Source: Desulfatibacillum aliphaticivorans DSM 15576
Lineage (GTDB): Bacteria; Desulfobacterota; Desulfobacteria; Desulfobacterales; Desulfatibacillaceae
Direction: 5' to 3'
Length of the DNA: 64,000 nucleotides
Assembly: GCF_000429905.1 (NCBI RefSeq)
Contig: NZ_AUCT01000018.1
Span: forward strand, 1 to 64,000
The translations under genes were made by a program, and so were the position numbers. Under the pieces are notes generated by a model that was given only the letters and a program-made list of their open reading frames with translations, was not told the DNA's origin and did no database searches. Positions 31,802-38,788 of the stretch are shown piece after piece; position 1 is the stretch's first letter; every line of letters begins with the position of its first letter.

Positions 31802-32152
31802 AACAGTTTTCTGGGACGATTGAAATAATCAGCTAAGTTTGATCGTGGGCATAATAGCACCATAATGGCAGTTTTTCAATTGGCTGGAAGAATGGATTGG
31901 ATGAGAGAGGCAATAGGTGTAGCAGCGCAATGTTGGGTGAACCCGCGCGTCATTTGAATTGCCGAATTAATTCAAAAATCCCTTTATTATATTAAATTTC
32001 TATCACTTTTCTCTTGCGCAGAACCACCCAACCTACAATTCGATGGGTAGAATATTGCAGGCTGAATAAGCATCCGCGCGAAGCGCTATTTAAAGTTTTT
32101 TGCGGAGCTTTTTTTCAAAAAAGCGACTCGCCGAAGGCAGTTTTTAAATGTT
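31802..32152. other. Gene-free stretch with repeat B relative (32074-32140)
   Basis: No gene is seen. At 32074-32140 lies a diverged, inverted relative of repeat B (GCGCGAAGCGCTATTTAAAG, then TTTTTTCAAAAAAGCG and CTCGCCGAAGGC). The rest is AT-rich. Confidence 0.45.
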
Positions 32153-32800
32153 TCACATGTTGGCGGCGACGGGGCCGAAAACGGTGCGGATGATGTTGTC
32201 CGTGAATGCTTCCGGGTCGATGCTTCTGTCGAAGAGCAGGCTTGGCAGGACTACGTGCTCCACGGTTCCCAGGATGGCCTGCATAAGAAACCAGGGTGAA
32301 ACATCGTTCAATATCTCCCCGTTTTTAATGCCTTCTTGCACAATGGAAAGGATCAGGCCGCAGTATTCTTTGACGATCAGATAGGTTTCGCTGTCGTAGT
32401 ATCCGGGGAAGTTGCGCACTTCAATAAGCAGAATTTTGGCGTGAATCCGATCTTTATTCCAATTATCCAGGGTGCGCCATATGAGCTTGCGCAGCTTTTG
32501 CAGGGCGCCGGACACGGCGACCAGGTCGGTGTAGAACTGCTGCAGGGATTTTTTTTGATGCTCGGCGAGGACGTAGTGGAGCAGCCCCCGCTTATCGCTG
32601 AAATACCGATAGATGAGAGATTCATTCACGCCGGACACGCGGGAGATTTCAGCGGTGGTGATGGAATTGAAATCCTTCTCCGCCAGCAGTTCCTCCAAAG
32701 CCATGGCCAGTTTGATTTTCCCTTTTGGGGTGGATTGCGTCCTTTGATAAGGCGTAGGGGCCTTTTGCCCGGCGGTCGAAGCGGCTTTGCGATTTCCCAT
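32153..32800 (-). CDS. TetR-family transcriptional regulator (beside 4-hydroxybutyryl-CoA dehydratase)
   Basis: This protein is about 215 residues long if started at the ATG at 32800; upstream ATGs at 32884 and 32911 would lengthen it to 252. The helix-turn-helix occupies about 26-72 of the shorter form: LAMALEELLAEKDFNSITTA, then EISRVSGVNESLIYRYFSDK. The C-terminal part is helical and resembles TetR regulators of fatty-acid or aromatic degradation. It is divergent from the 4-hydroxybutyryl-CoA dehydratase gene at 33314, and a palindrome at 33188 overlaps that promoter region, so it likely controls that gene. The exact start is uncertain, as none of the candidates has a strong ribosome site. 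Confidence 0.85.
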   Translation of the reverse strand: MGNRKAASTAGQKAPTPYQRTQSTPKGKIKLAMALEELLAEKDFNSITTAEISRVSGVNESLIYRYFSDKRGLLHYVLAEHQKKSLQQFYTDLVAVSGALQKLRKLIWRTLDNWNKDRIHAKILLIEVRNFPGYYDSETYLIVKEYCGLILSIVQEGIKNGEILNDVSPWFLMQAILGTVEHVVLPSLLFDRSIDPEAFTDNIIRTVFGPVAANM

Positions 32801-33157
32801 ATACGTGTATGCCTTTGCTGTTTGCCTGGTTTTGCGTCCTGATGAAATTATTTTCCCCGCCTTCGCCAAACGCAATCCTTTCATATTTCCGGCATTGCAA
32901 GCAGCCCTCATGATGCAAATCGGGCTTTTAAGAGGCTGGCCGGAACATCTTACTGGCCTGGGGTCAGGTCGCCTAACATAGCGTTATTTTTTTCATCCTG
33001 TCAAACGGAGTTGTTTGAAGCCATAGGCTTTGCGGCAGGCTTCAAAAACTGGAAACACGGCGTCGATTGCACTGGCCGTCTATGCGACGAGCCGGCTGAT
33101 GTTGGGCCGATTCGGTTTGCTGTTTGTCCGCCCATCGAGCGGGAAGGCTAAAAGGAT

Positions 33158-33207
33158 TTGACATGCTCCACTTTGATTGTATAGTATTACTTACCTTTAA
33201 GCAAGTA
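33158..33207 (+). promoter_or_regulatory. Sigma70 promoter and operator of the dehydratase gene
   Basis: TTGACA (33158-33163), a 16-base spacer and TATAGT (33180-33185) form a good promoter. Immediately downstream lies the imperfect palindrome TACTTACCTTTAAGCAAGTA (33188-33207, arms TACTT/AAGTA with further matches). Bound repressor there would block the start site. It is likely the target of the divergent TetR protein. Confidence 0.7.
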
Positions 33208-33313
33208 TTAGATGCTTGCATTTCTGCAAATATTCCAAATGCACCCGCGCCGGAAAAAAATCGGCATGGGCAAAACGCAAAAACAACCGCTGACCCCAAA
33301 GCGAGGAAAAGCC

Positions 33314-34771
33314 ATGAAGATCAAATCCGCCTCCGATTATATGGAAAGCCTGAAAAAACTGTCCCCCGTGATTTATTACAAAGGGGAAAGGATCGAGGAC
33401 GTGACCGCCAGCCCGGCGACCGCGCCCCATGTACGGGCTGCGGCCATGACCTACGCACTAGCCAACACGGAGGAATACGGACATTTGGCTTCGGCGACGT
33501 CCCACTTAACGGGCCGGACCATCAACCGGTTCACCCATGTGCATCAGAACGTGGAGGACCTGATCAAAAAGGTCAAGCTGCTCAGGGTTTTGGGCCAAAA
33601 GACGGGGACATGCTTTCAGCGCTGCGTGGGATTTGACGGCATCAACGCCATGTATTCCGTGGCTTATGAAATCGATCAAAAATACGACATGGGGTATTTC
33701 GAGCGTTTTAAAAAATGGCTGATTCATATTCAGGACGAAAACCTGATGGTGGTCGGCGCCATGACAGATCCGAAGGGGGATCGGTCCAAAGGCCCGGCCG
33801 AGCAGCCGGACCCGGATCAATACCTCCATGTGGTCAAGCGCACCAACGACGGGATAGTAATTCGGGGGGCCAAGCTGCACATGACCGGCGCGGTCAATTC
33901 CCACGAAATTTTGATTATGCCCACGACGGCCATGGATGAGTCTTCCAAGGATTACGCCGTAGCCTGCGCCCTGCCCGTGGACGCCCCGGGGGTGACCATG
34001 ATTTTCGGCAGGCAAGCCAATGACAGCCGCCGGGATCTGGAGGAAACCATTGACGTGGGCAAGCCTTCTTTCGGCATTGTGGGCGGCGAGGCGGTGATCG
34101 TTTTTGACGACGTTTTCGTGCCCTGGGAAAACGTTTTCATGGATGGGCAGACCGAATTCGCAAGCAGCCTGGTGTATCGCTTTGCGGCCCATCACCGGGC
34201 GAATTACGGGGCGTGCAAGACCGGGCTCATGGACGTTCTCACCGGCGCCGTGACCTACCTCGCCCAACTCCAGGGCTCCGCCAAGGGCTCGCATGTGCGG
34301 GATAAAGTCACGGAGATGATCCATTTAAGCGAAACCCTGTACAGCTCCTCCATCGCCTGCTCCGCAGAAGGAAGCCCCACCCCATCAGGGGCCTTCATGG
34401 TGGACACCATGCTGGCCAACGTGTGCAAGCACAACGTCACCCGCTTTCATTTTGAGGTGGCGCGCCTGGCCGTGGATCTTGCCGGCGGATTTATCGCCAC
34501 CCTGCCCAGCGAGTACGATTTTCGCAACGAGGAAGTGGGGCATTTGATCAAAAAATACTTCTCCTGCGTGGACGGGCTGCCGGTGGAGGATCGAGTGAAG
34601 ATAGGCCGGTTGATCGAAGCCATGACGGGAGGAACCGCCATGGTGGAGTCCATGCACGGCGCAGGTTCTCCCCAGGCGCAGCGCATCATGATATTCCGGG
34701 AAGGCAAATTAAACGAAAAGATCCAGTTCGCCAAGGCGTTGGCGGGAATACCGTCGAGGGCGAACAAATAG
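33314..34771 (+). CDS. 4-hydroxybutyryl-CoA dehydratase/vinylacetyl-CoA isomerase-like
   Basis: This 485-residue flavin and 4Fe-4S enzyme of the AbfD family dehydrates 4-hydroxybutyryl-CoA to crotonyl-CoA by a ketyl-radical route. All four cluster ligands are present: C100 and C104 (GTCFQRCVGFD), H294 and C301 (HHRANYGACKTG). The tyrosine (Y298) and lysine (K302) that match the catalytic Y296 and K300 of the Clostridium enzyme are also kept. The fold is that of 4-hydroxyphenylacetate hydroxylase (MKIKSASDYMESLKKL start; TGAVNSHEILIMPTTAMDE). The start is at 33314 behind GAGGA; an earlier frame to 33212 is not needed. It is preceded by a promoter-operator and a divergent TetR gene, and no other pathway gene is adjacent. 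Confidence 0.92.
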   Translation: MKIKSASDYMESLKKLSPVIYYKGERIEDVTASPATAPHVRAAAMTYALANTEEYGHLASATSHLTGRTINRFTHVHQNVEDLIKKVKLLRVLGQKTGTCFQRCVGFDGINAMYSVAYEIDQKYDMGYFERFKKWLIHIQDENLMVVGAMTDPKGDRSKGPAEQPDPDQYLHVVKRTNDGIVIRGAKLHMTGAVNSHEILIMPTTAMDESSKDYAVACALPVDAPGVTMIFGRQANDSRRDLEETIDVGKPSFGIVGGEAVIVFDDVFVPWENVFMDGQTEFASSLVYRFAAHHRANYGACKTGLMDVLTGAVTYLAQLQGSAKGSHVRDKVTEMIHLSETLYSSSIACSAEGSPTPSGAFMVDTMLANVCKHNVTRFHFEVARLAVDLAGGFIATLPSEYDFRNEEVGHLIKKYFSCVDGLPVEDRVKIGRLIEAMTGGTAMVESMHGAGSPQAQRIMIFREGKLNEKIQFAKALAGIPSRANK

Positions 34772-34812
34772 AAACAGGATAAAAAAAGGCCCCAAAAAAA
34801 GAGCTGTTAAAA

Positions 34813-35382
34813 TCAGGCGTCCGGGACGGGGTTTGAATTCAGTTTGCAGGGAAAGGCGCACATTTTATCCGCCTCCGAGCAAACGTTGGGAGTGTTCCCG
34901 CGTTTTCTGAATTCTTCAAAATGGTCCAGCCAGCCTTCACCGGCTCTGGGGCATACATGAATAAACTCCAAAAAATCGGTGAACGATTCCAGGGTTTCCG
35001 GGCTTAATCCGTGCTCCATCTTGCAGGCTTCGTCGTCCGCCACGGTTTGGTCTATACGCAGAATATCCGTGAGGAACTGGTACAGAATTTCGTGCCTGCG
35101 GCGCATTTCCTTGCCCACTTTCACGCCGTCCGAGGTCAGACGCACATACTCGTATTTTTCGTAATGCACGTAACCCTTTTTACCCAGGGTTTTCAGCATG
35201 CTTGTCACGGTGGGCATTTTCACCCCCACAGCCTTGGCAATATCCCGAACGCGCACCACTTCCTTTTCCTGGTTCAGTTGGTAAATAGTCTCCAGGTAAT
35301 CCTCCATCACGGAGGTCAGGGGTCTTTCGACCTTGGCGGGGGCCTTTTGGGCTTCATTCTTGGACTTTTTTTCCGTTGCCAT
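34813..35382 (-). CDS. DtxR-family metal-dependent regulator
   Basis: This 189-residue regulator has an N-terminal winged helix (about 22-85; SVMEDYLETIYQLNQEKEVV, then KMPTVTSMLKTLGKKGYVHY) and a helical dimerisation/metal domain with EMRRRHEILYQFLTDIL and DEACKMEHGLSPET, which holds the usual His/Glu/Cys-type ligands. The C-terminal tail is cysteine-rich (CPRAGEG, CSEADKMCAFPCK), which is unusual for the MntR/IdeR types and could bind an extra metal. It sits downstream of a large iron and nickel transport locus in the same direction and probably controls it. The promoter at 35428-35456 has its own palindrome. Confidence 0.88.
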   Translation of the reverse strand: MATEKKSKNEAQKAPAKVERPLTSVMEDYLETIYQLNQEKEVVRVRDIAKAVGVKMPTVTSMLKTLGKKGYVHYEKYEYVRLTSDGVKVGKEMRRRHEILYQFLTDILRIDQTVADDEACKMEHGLSPETLESFTDFLEFIHVCPRAGEGWLDHFEEFRKRGNTPNVCSEADKMCAFPCKLNSNPVPDA

Positions 35383-35418
35383 GAGCGCCTCATATATGAG
35401 TTTGTTCTAACAGCATTT

Positions 35419-35456
35419 CTATATTCTATCGTATAGGGATCACGGAGCGGTGTCAA
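35419..35456 (-). promoter_or_regulatory. Promoter and palindrome upstream of dtxR-type gene
   Basis: On the reverse strand TTGACA (35451-35456) and TACGAT (35428-35433) are spaced by 17 bases. The palindrome CTATA-N8-TATAG (35419-35436) overlaps the -10, a position suited to autorepression. A further 14-mer, TTAGTATTATTTAC, at 35522 resembles the candidate site before feoA. Confidence 0.6.
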
Positions 35457-35569
35457 GGTCGGCAAAACAGGTCGGCGAAACGCCAAGGCCGCATCATCCC
35501 ATGAATCAATAAGATTGGCTATTAGTATTATTTACTTTTTTAATAGGGTTAAAAAACAGGCCGGCTGCT

Positions 35570-36544
35570 TCAGGAATGCAGAGCCGCCAGGAACAGCAGC
35601 GTTCCCAGCGAGGTCAGCATAAAGGCCCCGAGCAGTTCCACAAAAACAAATATTCTATCCGCTGAGGCGAAGCGCCCTGCGGTCGCGGCCAGGCTTTTTT
35701 TCCCGAAGTGCCCAATTAGCACCACGCAAGCAATGGTAATGGCCATGCCCAGAATCTGGGTGAATGATAGGATGACGCCCAGCCACAGCATGCCCATGGA
35801 CAAACAAAACAGCATGACGAAAACCACGCCCGGGCACGGGACCATTCCCATGAAAAAAGCAACGGAAAATATCCTTTTCCAGGAAAGGGATGCGTTGGAA
35901 TAAGCACCCTGCTCCGTCTGCACGGAGTCTTCCTCCCCGGCGTCCCGTCCTTTCCTGATCTTAAGCAACCCGCTTACAAAAAGGACGGCGCCCAGGACGA
36001 CCAGGGCGCCATAGCTGACCAACTGAACCACATGGCTGGTTTGATCCATGGATTGGGAGACGCCGGTTTCCAGGATAAATCGTGCGGCAAACACGATCAG
36101 GATGCCCGACATCCCGTGAAAAAAAGCTATCAGGGCGCCCAGGGCGATCACCCTTCCCACGCCTTGCCTTTGGGTGAGAATGTAGGAGCCTGCCACGGCT
36201 TTTCCGTGACCTGGCCCGGCGGCGTGCAGAATCCCGTACAAAAAGGTTATAGCCAACAAAGGAAGCAAGGGCGCGGCGGACCTTTGGTCCCTGGCCTCCC
36301 TGACCAGGCCGGAAATTTTTTGGTTTAAACCAGCCTGGATGACTATAATTTTATCTAAAAAGGGGTAGCTTAGCCGCGACTTCGATTGCTTTGATGTTGT
36401 TTCAGGCGTCTGCTTTTCCTGGGGAGCCTGATCTGAGTGGGGTTTAAAAAACGGGTTTTCGGCCTGAACCGCCGTTTGCCCCGCAAACTGCAATCCAATA
36501 ATAACTAATAATATTAAAAAGATATTATATTTTTTAAAATTCAT
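35570..36544 (-). CDS. NicO/RcnA-type nickel-cobalt permease
   Basis: This 324-residue membrane protein has a short signal-like start (MNFKKYNIFLILLVIIGLQF), a polar segment, and then six hydrophobic helices. The NicO hallmark HAAGPGHGKAVAGSYIL is present, along with LIAFFHGMSGILIVFAAR and, near the C-terminus, VPCPGVVFVMLFCLSMG and LLGAFMLTSLGTLLFLAAL. These transporters carry nickel or cobalt, some as exporters and some as importers. The ATG overlaps the DUF1007 gene by four bases. Linkage to FeoAB and the DtxR-type protein suggests metal uptake or balance. Confidence 0.88.
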   Translation of the reverse strand: MNFKKYNIFLILLVIIGLQFAGQTAVQAENPFFKPHSDQAPQEKQTPETTSKQSKSRLSYPFLDKIIVIQAGLNQKISGLVREARDQRSAAPLLPLLAITFLYGILHAAGPGHGKAVAGSYILTQRQGVGRVIALGALIAFFHGMSGILIVFAARFILETGVSQSMDQTSHVVQLVSYGALVVLGAVLFVSGLLKIRKGRDAGEEDSVQTEQGAYSNASLSWKRIFSVAFFMGMVPCPGVVFVMLFCLSMGMLWLGVILSFTQILGMAITIACVVLIGHFGKKSLAATAGRFASADRIFVFVELLGAFMLTSLGTLLFLAALHS

Positions 36545-37158
36545 TCTTTCAACTTGAAACGGATTTCCGTTTCCCAGGGGTGAAGCATGCCGAAGTAATA
36601 GGATTTGTCCTGATTGACTTCTGTTTTGTGCTCAACCTGGAATTGCTCCTTTTTAGTCAACGAAATGGGATCTTCCGCAAAGGTGAGGGCGGAGTAAAAG
36701 GTGGGGTCGTATTGGGCGATGGTGACTGTCTTCCAACCCGCAATGGCCTTAACATGACAGGGTATGAAAAACTCGTAAACCAGTTTTTCGCCGTCCAGGC
36801 TGGCGTTGAAATCCTTGACGAACTGCACCTTAAAAGGCTTCCTGTTGATGGTGATTTCGGTAAAATACCCGTGCTCCTTGAGATGGTCGAAAGCCTGTTC
36901 CTTGATCATAGGAACGTGTTCGGGCATCATGGCGTAATCCGAAATTTCCAGCATATCTTCCAGGATGACGATGGTGAACATCTCGTCAAACACCCAGGTA
37001 GACTGAAAACCGGCCAATCCTGCCTCATCAAAGACAATCTCTATCTTGTTTTCCACAAACACATGGGGATGGGCGCGGACCTGGGGCGGAAGCAAAAACA
37101 GGCATGCAATGACTAATCCTGCGGCTGCTTTGTTATACAGCTTGAAAAAACGTGGCAT
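36541..37158 (-). CDS. DUF1007 periplasmic protein
   Basis: This 205-residue protein with signal peptide (LVIACLFLLPPQVRAHP) belongs to DUF1007: AHPHVFVENKIEIVFDEAG and FQSTWVFDEMFTIVIL are hallmark texts. Family members are exported and almost always found next to NicO/RcnA-like transporters, where they are thought to help with metal transport. The conserved N-terminal histidines (HPHVF) at the mature start could bind metal. It is directly followed by the NicO gene with an ATGA overlap. The C-terminal text (HPWETEIRFKLKE) is typical. Confidence 0.88.
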   Translation of the reverse strand: MPRFFKLYNKAAAGLVIACLFLLPPQVRAHPHVFVENKIEIVFDEAGLAGFQSTWVFDEMFTIVILEDMLEISDYAMMPEHVPMIKEQAFDHLKEHGYFTEITINRKPFKVQFVKDFNASLDGEKLVYEFFIPCHVKAIAGWKTVTIAQYDPTFYSALTFAEDPISLTKKEQFQVEHKTEVNQDKSYYFGMLHPWETEIRFKLKE

Positions 37159-37260
37159 ATGGTTTTCCGCAAACCTCCCTGTCGGGAATCATATAGGTTT
37201 GCCGGAAATTGCCACGCCTCTATGGTTATGTCAAGGCTATAGTCTGTTCGGGCTTTTGGA

Positions 37261-37458
37261 TCATTCGCCCTTTTCAGAATCGTCTTCCAAACATAGAGCG
37301 TCGCATTTTTCGTGCTCGCCGCGGCCGGGCAGGTTTGCCGGACACGAATCGCAGCCGCAGCAGCAGCCCGGCTCTTTGTTCTTAAAGGCGGCGCTGAATC
37401 GTCTGTAAAGATACCAGACCGAGACCAGCACTAAGATTCCTACTATAATTGCGTCCAT
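37261..37458 (-). CDS. FeoB-associated Cys-rich membrane protein
   Basis: This 65-residue protein has one N-terminal membrane helix (IIVGILVLVSVWYLYRRF) followed by a cysteine cluster (CCCGCDSCPANLPGRGEHE, then CDALC). It matches the FeoB-associated family (FeoC-like in position, but not in fold), thought to assist ferrous iron transport. It lies in the same direction as feoAB but downstream of the DUF4198 gene. GGGAGA is the ribosome site. Confidence 0.85.
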   Translation of the reverse strand: MDAIIVGILVLVSVWYLYRRFSAAFKNKEPGCCCGCDSCPANLPGRGEHEKCDALCLEDDSEKGE

Positions 37459-37566
37459 TCTATTGTCTCCCTGCCGCTTAAAAAGAGTTTCCAGGGGCGA
37501 CCCGGCAAAAGGCCGCCCCTTTTTAGAGCTTTTTAGAATGTGATGGCTGTTTCTGTTTTTCGGCGG

Positions 37567-37594
37567 CCCCCCGGTTAGTCGAGTTCCCGGGGGG
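37567..37594 (-). terminator. GC-rich hairpin after the DUF4198 gene
   Basis: CCCCCCGG and CCGGGGGG pair across a 12-base loop, 8 bases past the DUF4198 stop on the reverse strand. There is no T-run, so it may be a pause or stability element rather than a strict terminator. Confidence 0.4.
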
Positions 37595-37601
37595 GAAGGC
37601 C

Positions 37602-38402
37602 CTATTTCATATCCCTAACCTGCACCCAGATGACGGCGTCCTGGGAGAGTTCCTTGCCTTCGTGCTTATCCTGGGCGCCCGCGCCCAGAGCGCAGAATCC
37701 CCACCAACCGGACTTGGGCAGGCCAAAGGAAAACTCGCCGTTGGCATTGGCTTTAATGCCCATGGTCACAAAGGAGTCCTGGGGGGCTTCCGCGGCCGCA
37801 GCGGCGTCAAAGGCGTTCTTAACCATGTTGGGATTATGGTTAAGGTATTCCACTTCGATTTCCGCGTACGGAACGGGCTTTCCGCCGCCCATGACCACGC
37901 CGCGGAACACGTTGCCGGTCCACAGGGCGTAGGGTTTGTCCAGGGCAACGATTTCAGCGGGCAGGCCCAGTTCGGCGTCCCAATCCGTGGGGAAGCCGCC
38001 GGTGTTCACGACCATCTTGGTAATCTGCTGGATGTAAATGTCCTCTTCGGCTTCGTAATAAGGAGCGGGAACCAGCACGAACACGTTATCGCCCATGCCC
38101 CGCAGCTTGTATGAGGACTCAAAGGCCTTACCGCTGTTGGTCAGGCTTTTCCAGGTGATGGGCTTGAGCGTATCCTTAAGGTCCTTTTTCTTTTCCTTGC
38201 GGACCACGTAAAACTCCTCCGGAATTCCCATGTCCATGGTGTGTCCCGCTTCAAAGGGATGGGTGAAGACCATTTTCAAGGGAATTTCCTTGCCTTTGTC
38301 CAGAGCGGATTCCGGGGTGTAGATCATTTGAAAATGCGCAAGCGCGGGGGCGGCTATTGTGATGCAAAAAAAGGTCGCCAACAGGGCCAAGGATTTCTTC
38401 AT
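37602..38402 (-). CDS. DUF4198 (NikK-like) periplasmic protein
   Basis: This 266-residue protein has a signal peptide (MKKSLALLATFFCITIAAPA, mature HFQMIY). The start ATG at 38402 has GGAGGAG eight bases upstream; a GTG at 38411 is too close to that site. The core (HFQMIYTPESALDKGKEI, FVLVPAPYYEAEEDIYI, then PYAEIEVEYLN) fits DUF4198, a beta-sandwich domain known as NikK in some nickel transporters. A conserved first mature histidine may bind metal. It follows the NikL-like gene, itself after feoB, so it looks like an accessory of the metal locus. The nickel link is inferred from family knowledge. Confidence 0.8.
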   Translation of the reverse strand: MKKSLALLATFFCITIAAPALAHFQMIYTPESALDKGKEIPLKMVFTHPFEAGHTMDMGIPEEFYVVRKEKKKDLKDTLKPITWKSLTNSGKAFESSYKLRGMGDNVFVLVPAPYYEAEEDIYIQQITKMVVNTGGFPTDWDAELGLPAEIVALDKPYALWTGNVFRGVVMGGGKPVPYAEIEVEYLNHNPNMVKNAFDAAAAAEAPQDSFVTMGIKANANGEFSFGLPKSGWWGFCALGAGAQDKHEGKELSQDAVIWVQVRDMK

Positions 38403-38446
38403 TGTTTTCACTCCTCCATGGTTTGTTTTAGTCTGGTTGGGTGTTG

Positions 38447-38770
38447 TTATTCCGTGATTTCAGATCCGTCCACTTCCACAAGGTGGCCCGGGCCGGCGTC
38501 GAATTCGACTTTGTAATCCGAGTCCGGCTTGTCAAAGGTGTATTCGCTGTCTTCGTCCATTTTGCCCTGGTTCAGGACTTTGCCGTCCTTGTCCACAATG
38601 CGGATTTCCACGCCTGATGCGGAGGATCCGTCGGAAAAGCCGCCTTCGCACGTGATGGTTCCGTCTCCGTTATCGTAGCAGGAGCACAGGGGGGTGTGCG
38701 CCATAGCGGCTCCGGCCATTAGCAGGCTCGCGCCGGCAATGGTTAGCATGATGGTTTTGAACGTCTTCAT
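38447..38770 (-). CDS. Small NikL-like periplasmic protein
   Basis: This 107-residue protein has a signal peptide (TIMLTIAGASLLMAGAAMA, mature HTPLCSCYD). The mature part resembles the beta-sandwich of NikL/CbiL-type nickel transporter partners: GTITCEGGFSDGSSASGVE, IVDKDGKVLNQGKMDED and KVEFDAGPGHLVEV. It adds a CxC near the first residues. It lies 18 bases after feoB and 44 bases before the DUF4198 gene, so the two NikL/NikK-like proteins are part of the feo operon although no NikMNQO genes are in sight. The likely role is metal binding in the periplasm. Confidence 0.7.
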   Translation of the reverse strand: MKTFKTIMLTIAGASLLMAGAAMAHTPLCSCYDNGDGTITCEGGFSDGSSASGVEIRIVDKDGKVLNQGKMDEDSEYTFDKPDSDYKVEFDAGPGHLVEVDGSEITE

Positions 38771-38788
38771 AGTTTCTTTCTCCTTTTC

